In this document: positions 55,577 through 64,000 of the stretch, one piece after another
How the letters are laid out: each line of letters opens with the position of its first letter
Numbering within the stretch: the stretch's first letter is position 1
From: Mucilaginibacter gossypiicola
GTDB lineage: Bacteria; Bacteroidota; Bacteroidia; Sphingobacteriales; Sphingobacteriaceae
NCBI RefSeq assembly: GCF_900110105.1
Contig: NZ_FOCL01000003.1
Span: forward strand, 496,001-560,000
Length of the DNA stretch: 64,000 bases
Direction of reading: 5' to 3'
The notes under the pieces: generated by a model
What the model was told of the DNA's origin: nothing
What the model saw: the letters and a program-made list of their open reading frames with translations, nothing else
Databases searched by the model: none
Program-made: the position numbers and the translations under genes

Positions 55577-57467
55577 ATTTTTAAGTAAAGTATCCCCTTT
55601 TAGCCTGCTCCCGGCCGATGTACTTGAACAGGTTGCCGACCAATTGCAGGAGATTCGTTATAGTAAAGACACGGTTATTTACCAACAGGAAGTAACCAAA
55701 ATGCGCGGCGTGGACATCATTGCCGAGGGCGAATACGAATCCTTTTTTTACGATAGCCAGCAAAATAAACGCCTGTTAGAGCACCATCATTCGGGCTATT
55801 GCTATGGCGGCATTTCTGTTTTGTTGAACCGCAAGCAGTCTATCCGTACGGTGATTGCCAAGAAAGGTACCACAGTGTTTTTCCTGCACCGTAAGGATTT
55901 CCGTTCGCTATGTAAAGCCTACGAAGACTTTGTACAATATTTTACAGCCGATTTCGGCAAGCGGATGCTTAACGATGAGTTTGCTCATTTTTATAAGCGC
56001 CCGGCAACTTTTGAGGAAAGCTACATAGCTTCTGAGCAAATGTATTCGCGTAAGATAGAAAGCATTGAATATCGTGAGATAGTTTCCTGTCTGCAAAGTA
56101 CCCCGGTTTACGAAACCGCACGCTTAATGGCCAAACACAAGGTAAGCTGCATTTTTATCCGCGATGAACAAGCCAAAATTGTAGGTTATGTAACTGATAT
56201 TACACTGCGCGATAATGTGGTTTCCAAACAGGCCGATACTGCCCAGCCCGTAGGCAACATTATGGATAATCCCATCGTTTGCATCAGCACCAATGCTTAC
56301 GTTTACGAAGCGATCCTGATGATGTTCCGCACCAAAACCCGGTATTTGCTCATTAAAAACGGCGATGAATTTGTAGGCAGCATCAGCAGGAATAAATTAT
56401 TGTCCGAGCAGGCACAATCGCCATTGGTGTTTATACAGTCGGTAAAACAGGCTATTTCTGTACAGGAACTTAAACGTAAATGGGAATCGGTACCGCAAAT
56501 GGTTACGCAATTGCTTGGCCGTGGTGTAAATGCCGAAATTGTGAACCAGGTGATCACCACCATTGCCGATACTATTGCCATAAAGGTAATTGAAAGTGTT
56601 ATTGCAACCATGGGACAGCCGCCTGCCAAATTTGTTTTCATGGTACTTGGCAGCGAAGGCCGCAAGGAGCAAACCTTCAAAACCGATCAGGATAATGCTA
56701 TCATTTACGAAGATAAAGCCAACGAACACCGTGAATTAGTGCGCGAATATTTCCTGAGTTTTGCTCAGCAAGTATCCGAAAAGCTCGATCATATTGGTTT
56801 TAGTTTTTGCACAGGCGGTTATATGGCCCAAAACCCTAAATGGACGCACTCACTTTCTCATTGGAAACGCAATTACGAAAGCTGGATGGCCGAGGCCGTG
56901 CCCGAAACTGTAATTCAGTTCTCTACTTTTTTTGACTGCCGCTACCTGTATGGTGAAGCAAGCATTATGGATGAGCTCAAAGAATTCCTGGACGAGGAGC
57001 TGCAAAAACCATTAGGCAAGATCTTTTTCCATATGGCTAAAAATGCTTTGCAATATGAGCCGCCGCTCACCTTTTTCAAAAACATCAAAACGTTTACCAA
57101 AGGCAGCCAGGAAGTTTTCGATATCAAAAAATCCATGACACCTATTGTTGACCTTGTGCGGATGTATTCCCTGCGTCATCGTATTTTTGAGGTTAATACC
57201 GGCGAGCGGTTAAAAGCGCTAAAAGAGAAAAATGTGTTCAATGAAAAAGAGGCCCACGAACTGATCCAGTCGTACTATTTTTTAATGGGCCTGCGCCTCC
57301 GCAACCAGGCTTCTCAAATTATCCAGGACCGCACCGAACCCGACAACTACATCGACCCGGATAAGCTCACCAAAATTGAAAAAGTAGCCTTAAAGGAGAT
57401 TTTTAAAACCATAGATAATTTCCAAAGCCGGATAAAAGTTGAGTTTACCAATAATTTGTTTGGATAA
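55560..57467 (+). CDS. Cyclic-nucleotide-binding/CBS/DUF294 nucleotidyltransferase-like protein
   Basis: A 635-residue cytoplasmic protein: cNMP-binding-like domain (about 10-120), tandem CBS domains (about 165-290), DUF294 putative nucleotidyltransferase resembling GlnD (about 300-460, with GSEGRKEQTFKTDQDNAIIY including the metal-binding D-x-D), and DUF294_C (about 470-620). Such proteins are often encoded beside a DnaQ-like exonuclease and an acetate or solute symporter; the symporter is absent here. They are thought to be regulators that modify a partner protein. The ATG lies inside the exonuclease 3' end, implying coupling. Confidence 0.85.
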   Translation: MVQRLEFLSKVSPFSLLPADVLEQVADQLQEIRYSKDTVIYQQEVTKMRGVDIIAEGEYESFFYDSQQNKRLLEHHHSGYCYGGISVLLNRKQSIRTVIAKKGTTVFFLHRKDFRSLCKAYEDFVQYFTADFGKRMLNDEFAHFYKRPATFEESYIASEQMYSRKIESIEYREIVSCLQSTPVYETARLMAKHKVSCIFIRDEQAKIVGYVTDITLRDNVVSKQADTAQPVGNIMDNPIVCISTNAYVYEAILMMFRTKTRYLLIKNGDEFVGSISRNKLLSEQAQSPLVFIQSVKQAISVQELKRKWESVPQMVTQLLGRGVNAEIVNQVITTIADTIAIKVIESVIATMGQPPAKFVFMVLGSEGRKEQTFKTDQDNAIIYEDKANEHRELVREYFLSFAQQVSEKLDHIGFSFCTGGYMAQNPKWTHSLSHWKRNYESWMAEAVPETVIQFSTFFDCRYLYGEASIMDELKEFLDEELQKPLGKIFFHMAKNALQYEPPLTFFKNIKTFTKGSQEVFDIKKSMTPIVDLVRMYSLRHRIFEVNTGERLKALKEKNVFNEKEAHELIQSYYFLMGLRLRNQASQIIQDRTEPDNYIDPDKLTKIEKVALKEIFKTIDNFQSRIKVEFTNNLFG

Positions 57468-57505
57468 GGGGGATGAATAGGATATTTAATCCATGTGATT
57501 AAAAC

Positions 57506-57595
57506 CATGTCATTGCGAGCGTAGCGCGGCAATCGCACATAGGCAAAACTGCTCTGTATAGCTACGAGATTGCCGCGCTACGCTCGCAATGACAT
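57506..57595. repeat. About 90-bp palindromic repeat, copy 3
   Basis: Ends ATGTCATTGCGAGCGTAGCG and CGCTACGCTCGCAATGACAT with internal CGGCAATCGCA and GAGATTGCCG. Of the three copies it has the best-matched outer arms. It sits between the convergent DUF294 and GH76 genes. Confidence 0.85.
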
Positions 57596-57604
57596 ATCTT
57601 CATA

Positions 57605-58672
57605 TTACCCTCCCATCTCTTCCAGCCTCGCATAAATCTCTATCATCGCTGCCTGGTCAATCAGGCTTTTAATCCGGCGGGGGCCGAGCAGGTTTTTATC
57701 GTCCCGTTCCTGCTGCCAGGTGCGGTTGGCGTCGTCAACAAAAAACCGGAATTGCTTTTTGTCCTTATCAACACGGTACAGTTCCTGGTAACCGCGAAGT
57801 AAAACGGCATTGAACCAGTAATTGCCGGGCAACCTGTTGTTACGGTAAAAGTATTGTTCAGAAGCTTTGGCGATACGGCGGGCTTCAACAAGATACTTTT
57901 TATCATGAGTAATGTTATAGAGCAACACATTAGCCTGCAGCATGGTACCAGCATTGTAAGTGTAAATGGCCGAATCAATCTTTAACGACGGCACCTTGAT
58001 GTTATCATAAAACAAGCCTGATGGTGCCTGTAAGTTTTTATTTGTCCAGTTATAAGCCAGTAATGCAGTGTCCAGATATTGTTTGCGCCCTGTTGCTTTG
58101 TATAATTGTAAAGCCACCAATATCCCCGGACCATTTGAGCAGGTGTTTTTACCTTTCAAATTGCCCTCTTCCCAATAAAAACCGCCGCCTGCTTCATTGG
58201 TATAACCGGTTAATAAAAACCGATAGATCATTTTTGAGGTTTCCAAATATTGCTTATTATGGGTACGGTTATAGGCATCCATTAAAGCTATAGCTACCCA
58301 TTCGTTATCATCGTAAAACCGTGAATCCTGCTTTTCTTTTGCTACCATGGCCTGGTAAGCCGGTGCCGGTGAACGCGGGGAATAATATTGCTGAATAGCA
58401 CCCATCACCGGTTTAAGGTATTGCTTTGAGGGCTCCAGCACTTCCATTTCGTTAGCAGCCTGTACCAAAGCACACAGCGGCCACAAAAATGAATGGTTGC
58501 CCTTATTCTCGGCCGAATCAGTAGTTTCGAGATACAGGCCGCTTTTTGTATCAGCAAAATAGGTGTTGATGTTTTGATTGATGATCTTTATCCGCTCCTT
58601 GTAGTTAGGTGTTTGGGCGCTTGCGCTTAAAGCAGTGAAAAGAAATAGCAGGGTAATCAATTTATTTTTCAT
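57605..58672 (-). CDS. Glycoside hydrolase family 76 protein (alpha-1,6-mannanase type), exported
   Basis: A 355-residue exported enzyme: signal peptide MKNKLITLLFLFTALSASA, then the (alpha/alpha)6-barrel. The GH76 catalytic Asp pair is seen in FYDDNEWVAIALMDAY (about residue 120). Other family marks are GGGFYWEEGN and CSNGPGILVALQLY. GH76 enzymes cleave alpha-1,6-mannan backbones, as in fungal cell walls. ATG 58672 replaces a TTG two codons upstream. No lipobox, so probably periplasmic. Last gene of the mannan-type locus. Confidence 0.88.
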   Translation of the reverse strand: MKNKLITLLFLFTALSASAQTPNYKERIKIINQNINTYFADTKSGLYLETTDSAENKGNHSFLWPLCALVQAANEMEVLEPSKQYLKPVMGAIQQYYSPRSPAPAYQAMVAKEKQDSRFYDDNEWVAIALMDAYNRTHNKQYLETSKMIYRFLLTGYTNEAGGGFYWEEGNLKGKNTCSNGPGILVALQLYKATGRKQYLDTALLAYNWTNKNLQAPSGLFYDNIKVPSLKIDSAIYTYNAGTMLQANVLLYNITHDKKYLVEARRIAKASEQYFYRNNRLPGNYWFNAVLLRGYQELYRVDKDKKQFRFFVDDANRTWQQERDDKNLLGPRRIKSLIDQAAMIEIYARLEEMGG

Positions 58673-58717
58673 AGACAATAATTGTATTTGAGACAGGTAT
58701 AATTTAAATGCTAAAAT

Positions 58718-58751
58718 AAGCCATAAAAGTGGTTGAATACTTTTATGGCTT
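58718..58751 (-). terminator. Hairpin between the two GH76 genes
   Basis: AAGCCATAAAAGT (58718-58730) and ACTTTTATGGCTT (58739-58751) are perfect complements around 8 bp, 23 bp beyond the upstream GH76 stop. It may end or weaken the operon before the last gene. Confidence 0.65.
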
Positions 58752-58774
58752 TTATTGTTACAATAGCTGTTGTT

Positions 58775-59932
58775 TTAAAATTTGCCCGCGGCTTTAAGCG
58801 TTGCCGCAGCTTCAACCATCATTACACCGCTTAGTTGCGTAGTTAAATCGGTTGTACCAGATGGTTGTTTTTTCCAGTCGGGACTTATCATCAGCGATGG
58901 CCGTTCGATCCCCGCCGTGTAGAGTGTTTCGGCATTAAATTTCAGGAAGCTGATAAACTTACTTTTATCTGTTTCAGCAACATCCGGGTCAAGGGCCAGC
59001 AGTGTGAGGTACCTGATCAAGATGCCTTTGAATAAGCCACCGTCACCCTGCCCTTCCGACTTCAGGATTCCGCCCGGCGAAATATCAGTGTCATTAATGG
59101 TTGCATTAGCCGTATTTACCGCGTCGGTAAGGTAGGCAGCATCTTTGGTAACATGATAAAGTTCCAGCGCTGCGCCAATAAACACGCCCTGGTTATAGGT
59201 GAACTTCCATTTGCTAATTTGCCCATCGCCGTTGGCATTTATGCCATCCCAAATGATGCCAGATGGATCAAGCAGGGTTTTCTTTAGCCAGGTGTACAGG
59301 CGTTTTGCTGTTGCGAGGTCGGCCTCATTTTTTTCCAAAGCATATAAACGTGCAGCAAAAATGATAGCCGGAGCATTGGCTGGCGTATTTTTATAATCCA
59401 GCTGTTTCTTTTGCCAGGCTATCCCACCACCCTGGTTACTGTTTTCGCCGGTTTGAATATCTGCCCAAAGCGTATGCGCTGCGGTTAAATAAGCGGCATC
59501 GTTGGTTGCACTGTATGCCCTCAATGTAGCCAGCGACAACCATTCCATATCGTCATAAAAATTGTTTGATAAACCGCCATTGGTTGTTTTAATACCAGTC
59601 AAAAGTGAACTCATCCTTTGCTTGTAAATATCATTTTTGCTGCGCAGATAGGCATCGGTAAAAATATCAAGCGTATGGGCATTTGGCCAGTAATTAAAAG
59701 TGGTACTGCCGGCATTGTTAGCCACAAAATAACTTCCGTTTGCCGATAGAAATGTGGTATATGTTTTTTCCTGTAAGGAGTCGGCTGTTTCAGCGTATTT
59801 ATATTCCACCTTCGCCGAAGCCTTGTTGCCATACAGCGGGAAAGGCTTATCCTTTAGGCACGATGAAAAGCTTGCTACCACCCCTCCTGTGAGGGCAATG
59901 GCGGCTAATTTTCTGAATACTTTATTTTTCAT
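58775..59932 (-). CDS. Glycoside hydrolase family 76 lipoprotein
   Basis: A 385-residue lipoprotein (signal ending VVASFSSC, lipidated Cys near residue 25) with the GH76 barrel. The catalytic Asp pair is in FYDDMEWLSLATLRAY. GGGIAWQKKQLDYKNTPANAP and FTYNQGVFIGAALELY are typical. The LKDK segment after the Cys is compatible with outer-membrane placement. In Bacteroides alpha-mannan loci, surface GH76 endo-mannanases and periplasmic ones act in sequence; this pair (lipoprotein plus soluble) fits that pattern. Confidence 0.9.
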   Translation of the reverse strand: MKNKVFRKLAAIALTGGVVASFSSCLKDKPFPLYGNKASAKVEYKYAETADSLQEKTYTTFLSANGSYFVANNAGSTTFNYWPNAHTLDIFTDAYLRSKNDIYKQRMSSLLTGIKTTNGGLSNNFYDDMEWLSLATLRAYSATNDAAYLTAAHTLWADIQTGENSNQGGGIAWQKKQLDYKNTPANAPAIIFAARLYALEKNEADLATAKRLYTWLKKTLLDPSGIIWDGINANGDGQISKWKFTYNQGVFIGAALELYHVTKDAAYLTDAVNTANATINDTDISPGGILKSEGQGDGGLFKGILIRYLTLLALDPDVAETDKSKFISFLKFNAETLYTAGIERPSLMISPDWKKQPSGTTDLTTQLSGVMMVEAAATLKAAGKF

Positions 59933-59986
59933 AAAATATGGTTATTGTGAACCTGCCGCCGTAAGGCGACAGGTGTTAATCATTAA

Positions 59987-61123
59987 TTATTTTACAGTAA
60001 CTGAGTGGGTATATGCAGCCGCATCAGCACTAAAATCAACCACAATATCTGCATTGTGATTATCGGCAGCCCCGGTAAACTTAAAGCAGAAATCATATTG
60101 TGCATCATTAACAGGCACCATGTACCAGAATGATTTGGCCGTATTTGCATCCGGGCGGCTATTATCTGAGTTTTTGCTGCCGTAAAACTGCGTTGAGCTA
60201 TTACCTGCGGCGTCTTTAAACGTAAAGCGGAATTTATAACGCTCATCCCTACCCCATGACTCCTGGTGGAAAACAATAGAAGCATTATCAATTTCCCATT
60301 TACCACCGGCTTTGTAAGGCAGCGGGAACCAAACTTTATTATCGGCAGCAAACCATAAACCAACCTCGGTTACTTCGGTTATAGTAGCCGATGCAGAGGT
60401 AAAGTCTACCACTATACGCTCAACTTTAGTTGCACCCGTTACTGTTGTGCTACCGTCTTTTAACAGTTTGGCGCCATCAATAGAGTAAGTGGCAGGCGTA
60501 CCGGTATTACGCTCGGCGAAATGATAAGTACCCGCTTTTAATGATGTCCAGGCTTCAAATACACCTGCAGCAGTTTGCTTGAAATGTACGGCTTTGCTTA
60601 AATCCTCGCCGCCTTCGGTAGCTGAGCCGGTAAGGTACAGATCGGCAGGGATGTCGGTAAAGCCGGCCGCACGCTGAACCTCAATAATGCTTGAAGCAGT
60701 AGCCTTAACCACATTGATACCTTTTGACGACATTACAGTCCATTTCAATTTACCGGTAGCCTGCGGCTGGATCCCGGCGAGATCGGCAACCTTGTTCAGA
60801 TCTTTATAGGAGATGGTAAGTTTGTTGTACAAACCATTAGCATCTGAAGGAATGGTGTAGATCGGTTTTGAAAAATCACCGCTTTCTTTATCAAAAGCTA
60901 CTTCGTACAAAACCAGTCCATTATCTTCCGCATGAGCTTCGGCCCATTCAAAGGTGGCAGAACCGGTTACCGGCTCCAACTGGATGAATTTGTTATTTGC
61001 AGGAGCAAACAGGTTATTTACTGCCGATACCTGTGTATGCTGTAATGTTTTGTCCTTTTTACAGCCTGTTACCATTAAAATGGTTATGATGCCTGCCATA
61101 AGGCAGTATGTAATATTTTTCAT
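59987..61123 (-). CDS. SusE/SusF-like surface glycan-binding lipoprotein
   Basis: A 378-residue lipoprotein (MKNITYCLMAGIITILMVTGC, Cys at residue 21). An N-terminal SusE-type beta-sandwich (ATFEWAEAHAEDNGLVLYEVAF) and two later carbohydrate-binding-like modules (IPADLYLTGSATEGGED about residue 158; TEVGLWFAADNKVWFPLPY about residue 255) are visible. It sits between susD and GH76 as SusE/F proteins do, and would present glycan to the SusCD pair. Sequence of this class is poorly conserved, so the exact family is less certain than the role. Confidence 0.82.
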   Translation of the reverse strand: MKNITYCLMAGIITILMVTGCKKDKTLQHTQVSAVNNLFAPANNKFIQLEPVTGSATFEWAEAHAEDNGLVLYEVAFDKESGDFSKPIYTIPSDANGLYNKLTISYKDLNKVADLAGIQPQATGKLKWTVMSSKGINVVKATASSIIEVQRAAGFTDIPADLYLTGSATEGGEDLSKAVHFKQTAAGVFEAWTSLKAGTYHFAERNTGTPATYSIDGAKLLKDGSTTVTGATKVERIVVDFTSASATITEVTEVGLWFAADNKVWFPLPYKAGGKWEIDNASIVFHQESWGRDERYKFRFTFKDAAGNSSTQFYGSKNSDNSRPDANTAKSFWYMVPVNDAQYDFCFKFTGAADNHNADIVVDFSADAAAYTHSVTVK

Positions 61124-61166
61124 GATCGCAATTGATTATAATGTCTTTTTATAAATAATTATTGAT

Positions 61167-62792
61167 TTACCAGCCAGGGTTTTGAGTAAGGTTAGGGTCA
61201 ACGGCACGCTCATCGCGTGGGATTGGCCACAGGTAATTTTTACCCTTATCAAACGTGCGGAGGTTAGCCCTGATGTAACCATTATCAACAGATGCAGGGC
61301 CATATTTGGCTCCGTGAGCCCAACCGTTCAACACGGTTTCGGCGGTATGCCAGCGACGGATATCAAACACTCGCAGGCCTTCCATCGCCAGCTCTACACG
61401 GCGTTCATTACGAACTATCTCCCTTAAATCGGTCTGGCTTCCGGCTGCAAAATTTAATGCAGGAGCATCGGTAAAGCCGGCACGGGTACGCAGTGCTTTG
61501 ATGGTTTTGTCCCAAACACCGGCATCCAGCTGACCAAGTTCGTTTTTGGCTTCGGCATACATGAGCAGTACATCGGCATAACGGATCAGGATCAGGTTTA
61601 AAGCAGATTGAAAATTCACGGCAGATGAAGGGTCGTAATATTTACGGGTATAATAAGCGGTTGGCGAACTTACCTTGCCCGGCGCATACTCATCAGGCTT
61701 GGTAGCACCCGGATCATCGCCCGGTTTGGTGTAAATAACCTGAACGCTGTTATCGGGCTTTTTCCATTTATAACCATTGTACACAACCGTATTGGTAAGC
61801 CTTGGGTCGCGATTTACATATGGATTGTTTTCATCGTATCCCGAACCCGTATCAGTGATCTTTTTGCCATTTTCCATCAGGTAGCTGTCAACCAGTTCCT
61901 GGGTTGGGGCAAGCGCGTTTAAACGGGCACCAACAGCAAGCGGCGCCATGTCAAAGAAGTTGCTGTATGTGCGCACATCCGGAACAAACTCCAGATCGAA
62001 GATCACCTCACTGTTGTACTCATTTTGTGGTAAAAACAATCCCTCGTACGATGGGAACAGGCTGTAGGTACCGTTGCTGTTATCATTCATCAACTTTTCG
62101 CAGGTAGTTGCAACTTCCTGCCAGCGGCTTTCATACAGCAGCACCCTTGCTTTTAAGGCGATAGCAGCACCTTTGGTGATCCGTCCCCTGTCGGCATCTT
62201 TATAAGCGGTATTAACCGGCAAATCAGTTGTGGCGGCATCAAGCTCCTTCAGTACGAAATCAACAACCTGTGCTTTCGGGGTACGGGCAATGCTTTTTGA
62301 TTGGTCAATGCTGATGTCTTTATCAAACAAAGGCACATCGCCCCACCAGGTTTCAAGCATAAAATAATGGAAAGCACGTATAAACCTTGCTTCGGCTTTC
62401 ATACGGGCTTTCAACGTTGCATCCATGGCAGTTACCCTGTCTACATTCTCTAAAAAGATGTTACAGGTTTTTATACCGCTGTAATGGAAACCCCACTCCT
62501 GTTTGATCCGCCCCAATGATGGGTCATAAGTACCTGCTGCAAGTGAAGCTGCACCCTGATTATCGCCACGGCCATTGTAGGCATTATCCGACGCTCCTTC
62601 ATTATAGAAGAAATAGTCGTTGCTGAACATTTGCGAATAGGCTGTATTTAGCACCGCGTCGGCTTTTTCGGTGGTAGTCCAAAAATTACTGTCGGTAAAT
62701 TTATTGGTTGGCGCCAGATCAAGCTTTTTACAGGCCGATAAACTGGCCAGTAACACTAAAAAGGCGGTTTTATATGTCGAATATTTTTTCAT
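61167..62792 (-). CDS. RagB/SusD-family nutrient-uptake outer-membrane lipoprotein
   Basis: A 541-residue SusD-like lipoprotein, the lid of a SusCD glycan importer. Signal MKKYSTYKTAFLVLLASLSAC (Cys at 21), SusD-like N-terminal domain (FTDSNFWTTTEKADAVLNTAY), TPR-like helices (ARFIRAFHYFMLETWWGDVPL), and the C-terminal RagB domain (LILIRYADVLLMYAEAKNELG, VRNERRVELAMEGLRVFDIRRW), ending DPNLTQNPGW. The start is 11 bp downstream of the susC stop. Confidence 0.95.
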   Translation of the reverse strand: MKKYSTYKTAFLVLLASLSACKKLDLAPTNKFTDSNFWTTTEKADAVLNTAYSQMFSNDYFFYNEGASDNAYNGRGDNQGAASLAAGTYDPSLGRIKQEWGFHYSGIKTCNIFLENVDRVTAMDATLKARMKAEARFIRAFHYFMLETWWGDVPLFDKDISIDQSKSIARTPKAQVVDFVLKELDAATTDLPVNTAYKDADRGRITKGAAIALKARVLLYESRWQEVATTCEKLMNDNSNGTYSLFPSYEGLFLPQNEYNSEVIFDLEFVPDVRTYSNFFDMAPLAVGARLNALAPTQELVDSYLMENGKKITDTGSGYDENNPYVNRDPRLTNTVVYNGYKWKKPDNSVQVIYTKPGDDPGATKPDEYAPGKVSSPTAYYTRKYYDPSSAVNFQSALNLILIRYADVLLMYAEAKNELGQLDAGVWDKTIKALRTRAGFTDAPALNFAAGSQTDLREIVRNERRVELAMEGLRVFDIRRWHTAETVLNGWAHGAKYGPASVDNGYIRANLRTFDKGKNYLWPIPRDERAVDPNLTQNPGW

Positions 62793-62803
62793 GATGGATA
62801 GTA

Positions 62804-64000
62804 TTATAGGGTTACATCTAAACCAAAACCGTAGTAAATGGGCGTTGGATAAGCGCGGGCACTGTTGGCACCACCTGCCCCCAGGTTACTGTTAAACTCT
62901 GTCGATTCTGGATCGATAAACTTCACGCCCGAAAACGTAAGCAGGTTTTGGCCCGATACATAAGCCCTCAGTTTTTGTAAGCCCAATAACTTGGCCCATG
63001 CATTGGGAAGTGTATAACCTACCTGTACGTTTTTTACACGCAGGTACTTGCCATCAAATAAATACATATCTGAACCGCGCCTGAAGTTGTTTTCGTTTGA
63101 TTGACTGCCGCTGGCCGCAAGCCTCGGGAAACGCGCATCCGGGTTTTGAGGTGTCCAGAAATCAAGCTCGTGCTGATAGATAACCTGCGAATAGTTTACG
63201 TGAAAAGGCTCAACCTGCTCACCGCGGATAAACATGCTGCGTTTACCTACGCCCTGTAAAAACAGGTTAAAGTCAAATCCTTTGTAACTTACATTATAAG
63301 TAAACCCAAAAGTTAAGCGGGGGAACGGGCTACCGAAAACAAACTTGTCGTTATCATCAATTACGCCATCGCCATTAACATCCACATAACGGTTATCGCC
63401 CGGTGATACGGTTAAGCCGGTTGGTTTAGGACCGTTTTTAATATCATCCAGGTTTTGAAAATAACCATCACGTTTTAAGGCAACGTATGAGCCTATCGGC
63501 AAGCCTACGCGATTGATCACCTGCATCTCGTCATAGCTTTTCAGCTGATCGCCGCCTTCAAGATAAAGCACCTTGTTTTTGCTGTCGGCCACGTTGAAGC
63601 TAAAGGAGTGTTTAAAGTTTTGCGTAGTGAGGTAGTAGTTAACTGTTAGCTCCCAACCGTGGTTTTGTACTTTACCCGCATTGTAGCTTGGCAACCCGGC
63701 ACCAAACGTTCCCGGCACAATGGGCGGCAGCAGGATATCGCGGGTGGTTTTATTAAAATAGTCAATAGCTACAGTTAAACTGTTTTTCAGGAAACCGGCA
63801 TCAACACCTATGTTAAGTGTTGCCGCACGTTCCCAGCGCAGATCGGGATTGGCAAAGGATATGGCTGTGCCACCCACGCCCGAGTTGTTAAAACCATAAG
63901 CATTTTGGAAGGGGCCGTAAGTGCGCAGGTACTGGTAATCGCTAACGCTTTGGTTACCCAAAATACCGTATGATGCACGCAATTTCAAATCGCCGATATT
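62804..64000 (-). CDS. SusC/RagA-family TonB-linked outer-membrane protein, 3' part
   Basis: The C-terminal 398 codons of a SusC transporter; the 5' part lies beyond the right edge, with the frame open to base 64000 (NIGDLKLRASYGILGNQ). Barrel strands such as LRWERAATLNIGVDAGF, FNKTTRDILLPP and GYTLPNAWAKLLGLQKLRAYVSGQNLLTF are typical, ending PTPIYYGFGLDVTL. First gene seen of the minus-strand locus; presumably imports mannan oligosaccharides released by the GH76 enzymes. Confidence 0.93.
   Translation of the reverse strand, partial: NIGDLKLRASYGILGNQSVSDYQYLRTYGPFQNAYGFNNSGVGGTAISFANPDLRWERAATLNIGVDAGFLKNSLTVAIDYFNKTTRDILLPPIVPGTFGAGLPSYNAGKVQNHGWELTVNYYLTTQNFKHSFSFNVADSKNKVLYLEGGDQLKSYDEMQVINRVGLPIGSYVALKRDGYFQNLDDIKNGPKPTGLTVSPGDNRYVDVNGDGVIDDNDKFVFGSPFPRLTFGFTYNVSYKGFDFNLFLQGVGKRSMFIRGEQVEPFHVNYSQVIYQHELDFWTPQNPDARFPRLAASGSQSNENNFRRGSDMYLFDGKYLRVKNVQVGYTLPNAWAKLLGLQKLRAYVSGQNLLTFSGVKFIDPESTEFNSNLGAGGANSARAYPTPIYYGFGLDVTL

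Noticed and set aside
57347..57538. 63-codon minus-strand frame
   Set aside because: Its start (MRLPRYARNDM) is again repeat-derived, and it is antisense to the DUF294 3' end.

Overview
The window reads as chromosomal DNA of a Bacteroidota member of the family Sphingobacteriaceae; Mucilaginibacter or Pedobacter is my best guess. The reasons are SusC/SusD pairs, TonB-dependent receptors with carboxypeptidase-like N-terminal domains, ECF sigma/FecR signalling, promoters with a TAnnTTTG -7 box, the near absence of Shine-Dalgarno sequences, sphingolipid genes, and several families of long palindromic intergenic repeats. No rRNA, tRNA, transposase, prophage or CRISPR array was recognised.

Layout. 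1-14.9 kb is mostly housekeeping: galT (with the start codon of a following gene, probably galK, at the left edge), alaS, a MerR regulator, a ComEC-like protein, a secreted protein, an LtaS-like membrane phosphotransferase, then an opposing operon of CDF transporter, Nudix hydrolase, bioA and a ferritin-like di-iron protein, and an aspartate aminotransferase. 15.2-22.7 kb holds two tandem beta-barrel paralogues and a tolC-adaptor-RND efflux operon. 23.1-33.6 kb is the most interesting part: serine palmitoyltransferase, a GNAT-like candidate ceramide synthase, a candidate ceramide-pathway reductase, myo-inositol-phosphate synthase, a DUF5686 outer-membrane protein, a CDP-alcohol phosphatidyltransferase, a fatty-acid 2-hydroxylase-like protein and an AUR1-like PAP2 protein, all on the + strand. 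Together they look like a nearly complete route to hydroxylated inositol-phosphoryl-ceramide lipids.

33.9-41.7 kb contains a TPR protein with an apparent -1 frameshift, a CAP-domain protein, a DbpA-like helicase, TruC-like and RlmF RNA-modifying enzymes, a DUF5009 membrane acyltransferase-like protein, a MazG-like protein and a Lys/Ala-rich histone-H1-like protein. 42-54.6 kb holds a TonB receptor and an ECF sigma/FecR/STN-receptor/DUF4249 uptake system. Its sigma gene is separated from fecR by two opposite-strand genes, one of them an unusual fusion of an AraC-type regulator to an FtsX/MacB-type permease. 54.9-57.5 kb carries an overlapping exonuclease and cNMP/CBS/DUF294 pair. 57.6-64 kb is a polysaccharide-utilisation locus (SusC, SusD, SusE-like, two GH76 enzymes) that points to alpha-mannan.

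Five of the six convergent gene junctions carry long inverted repeats or mobile-looking palindromes (10.1, 14.9, 35.3, 39.6 and 57.5 kb), presumably acting as bidirectional terminators. Identifications rest on motif reading and on recall of families; no database search was run.
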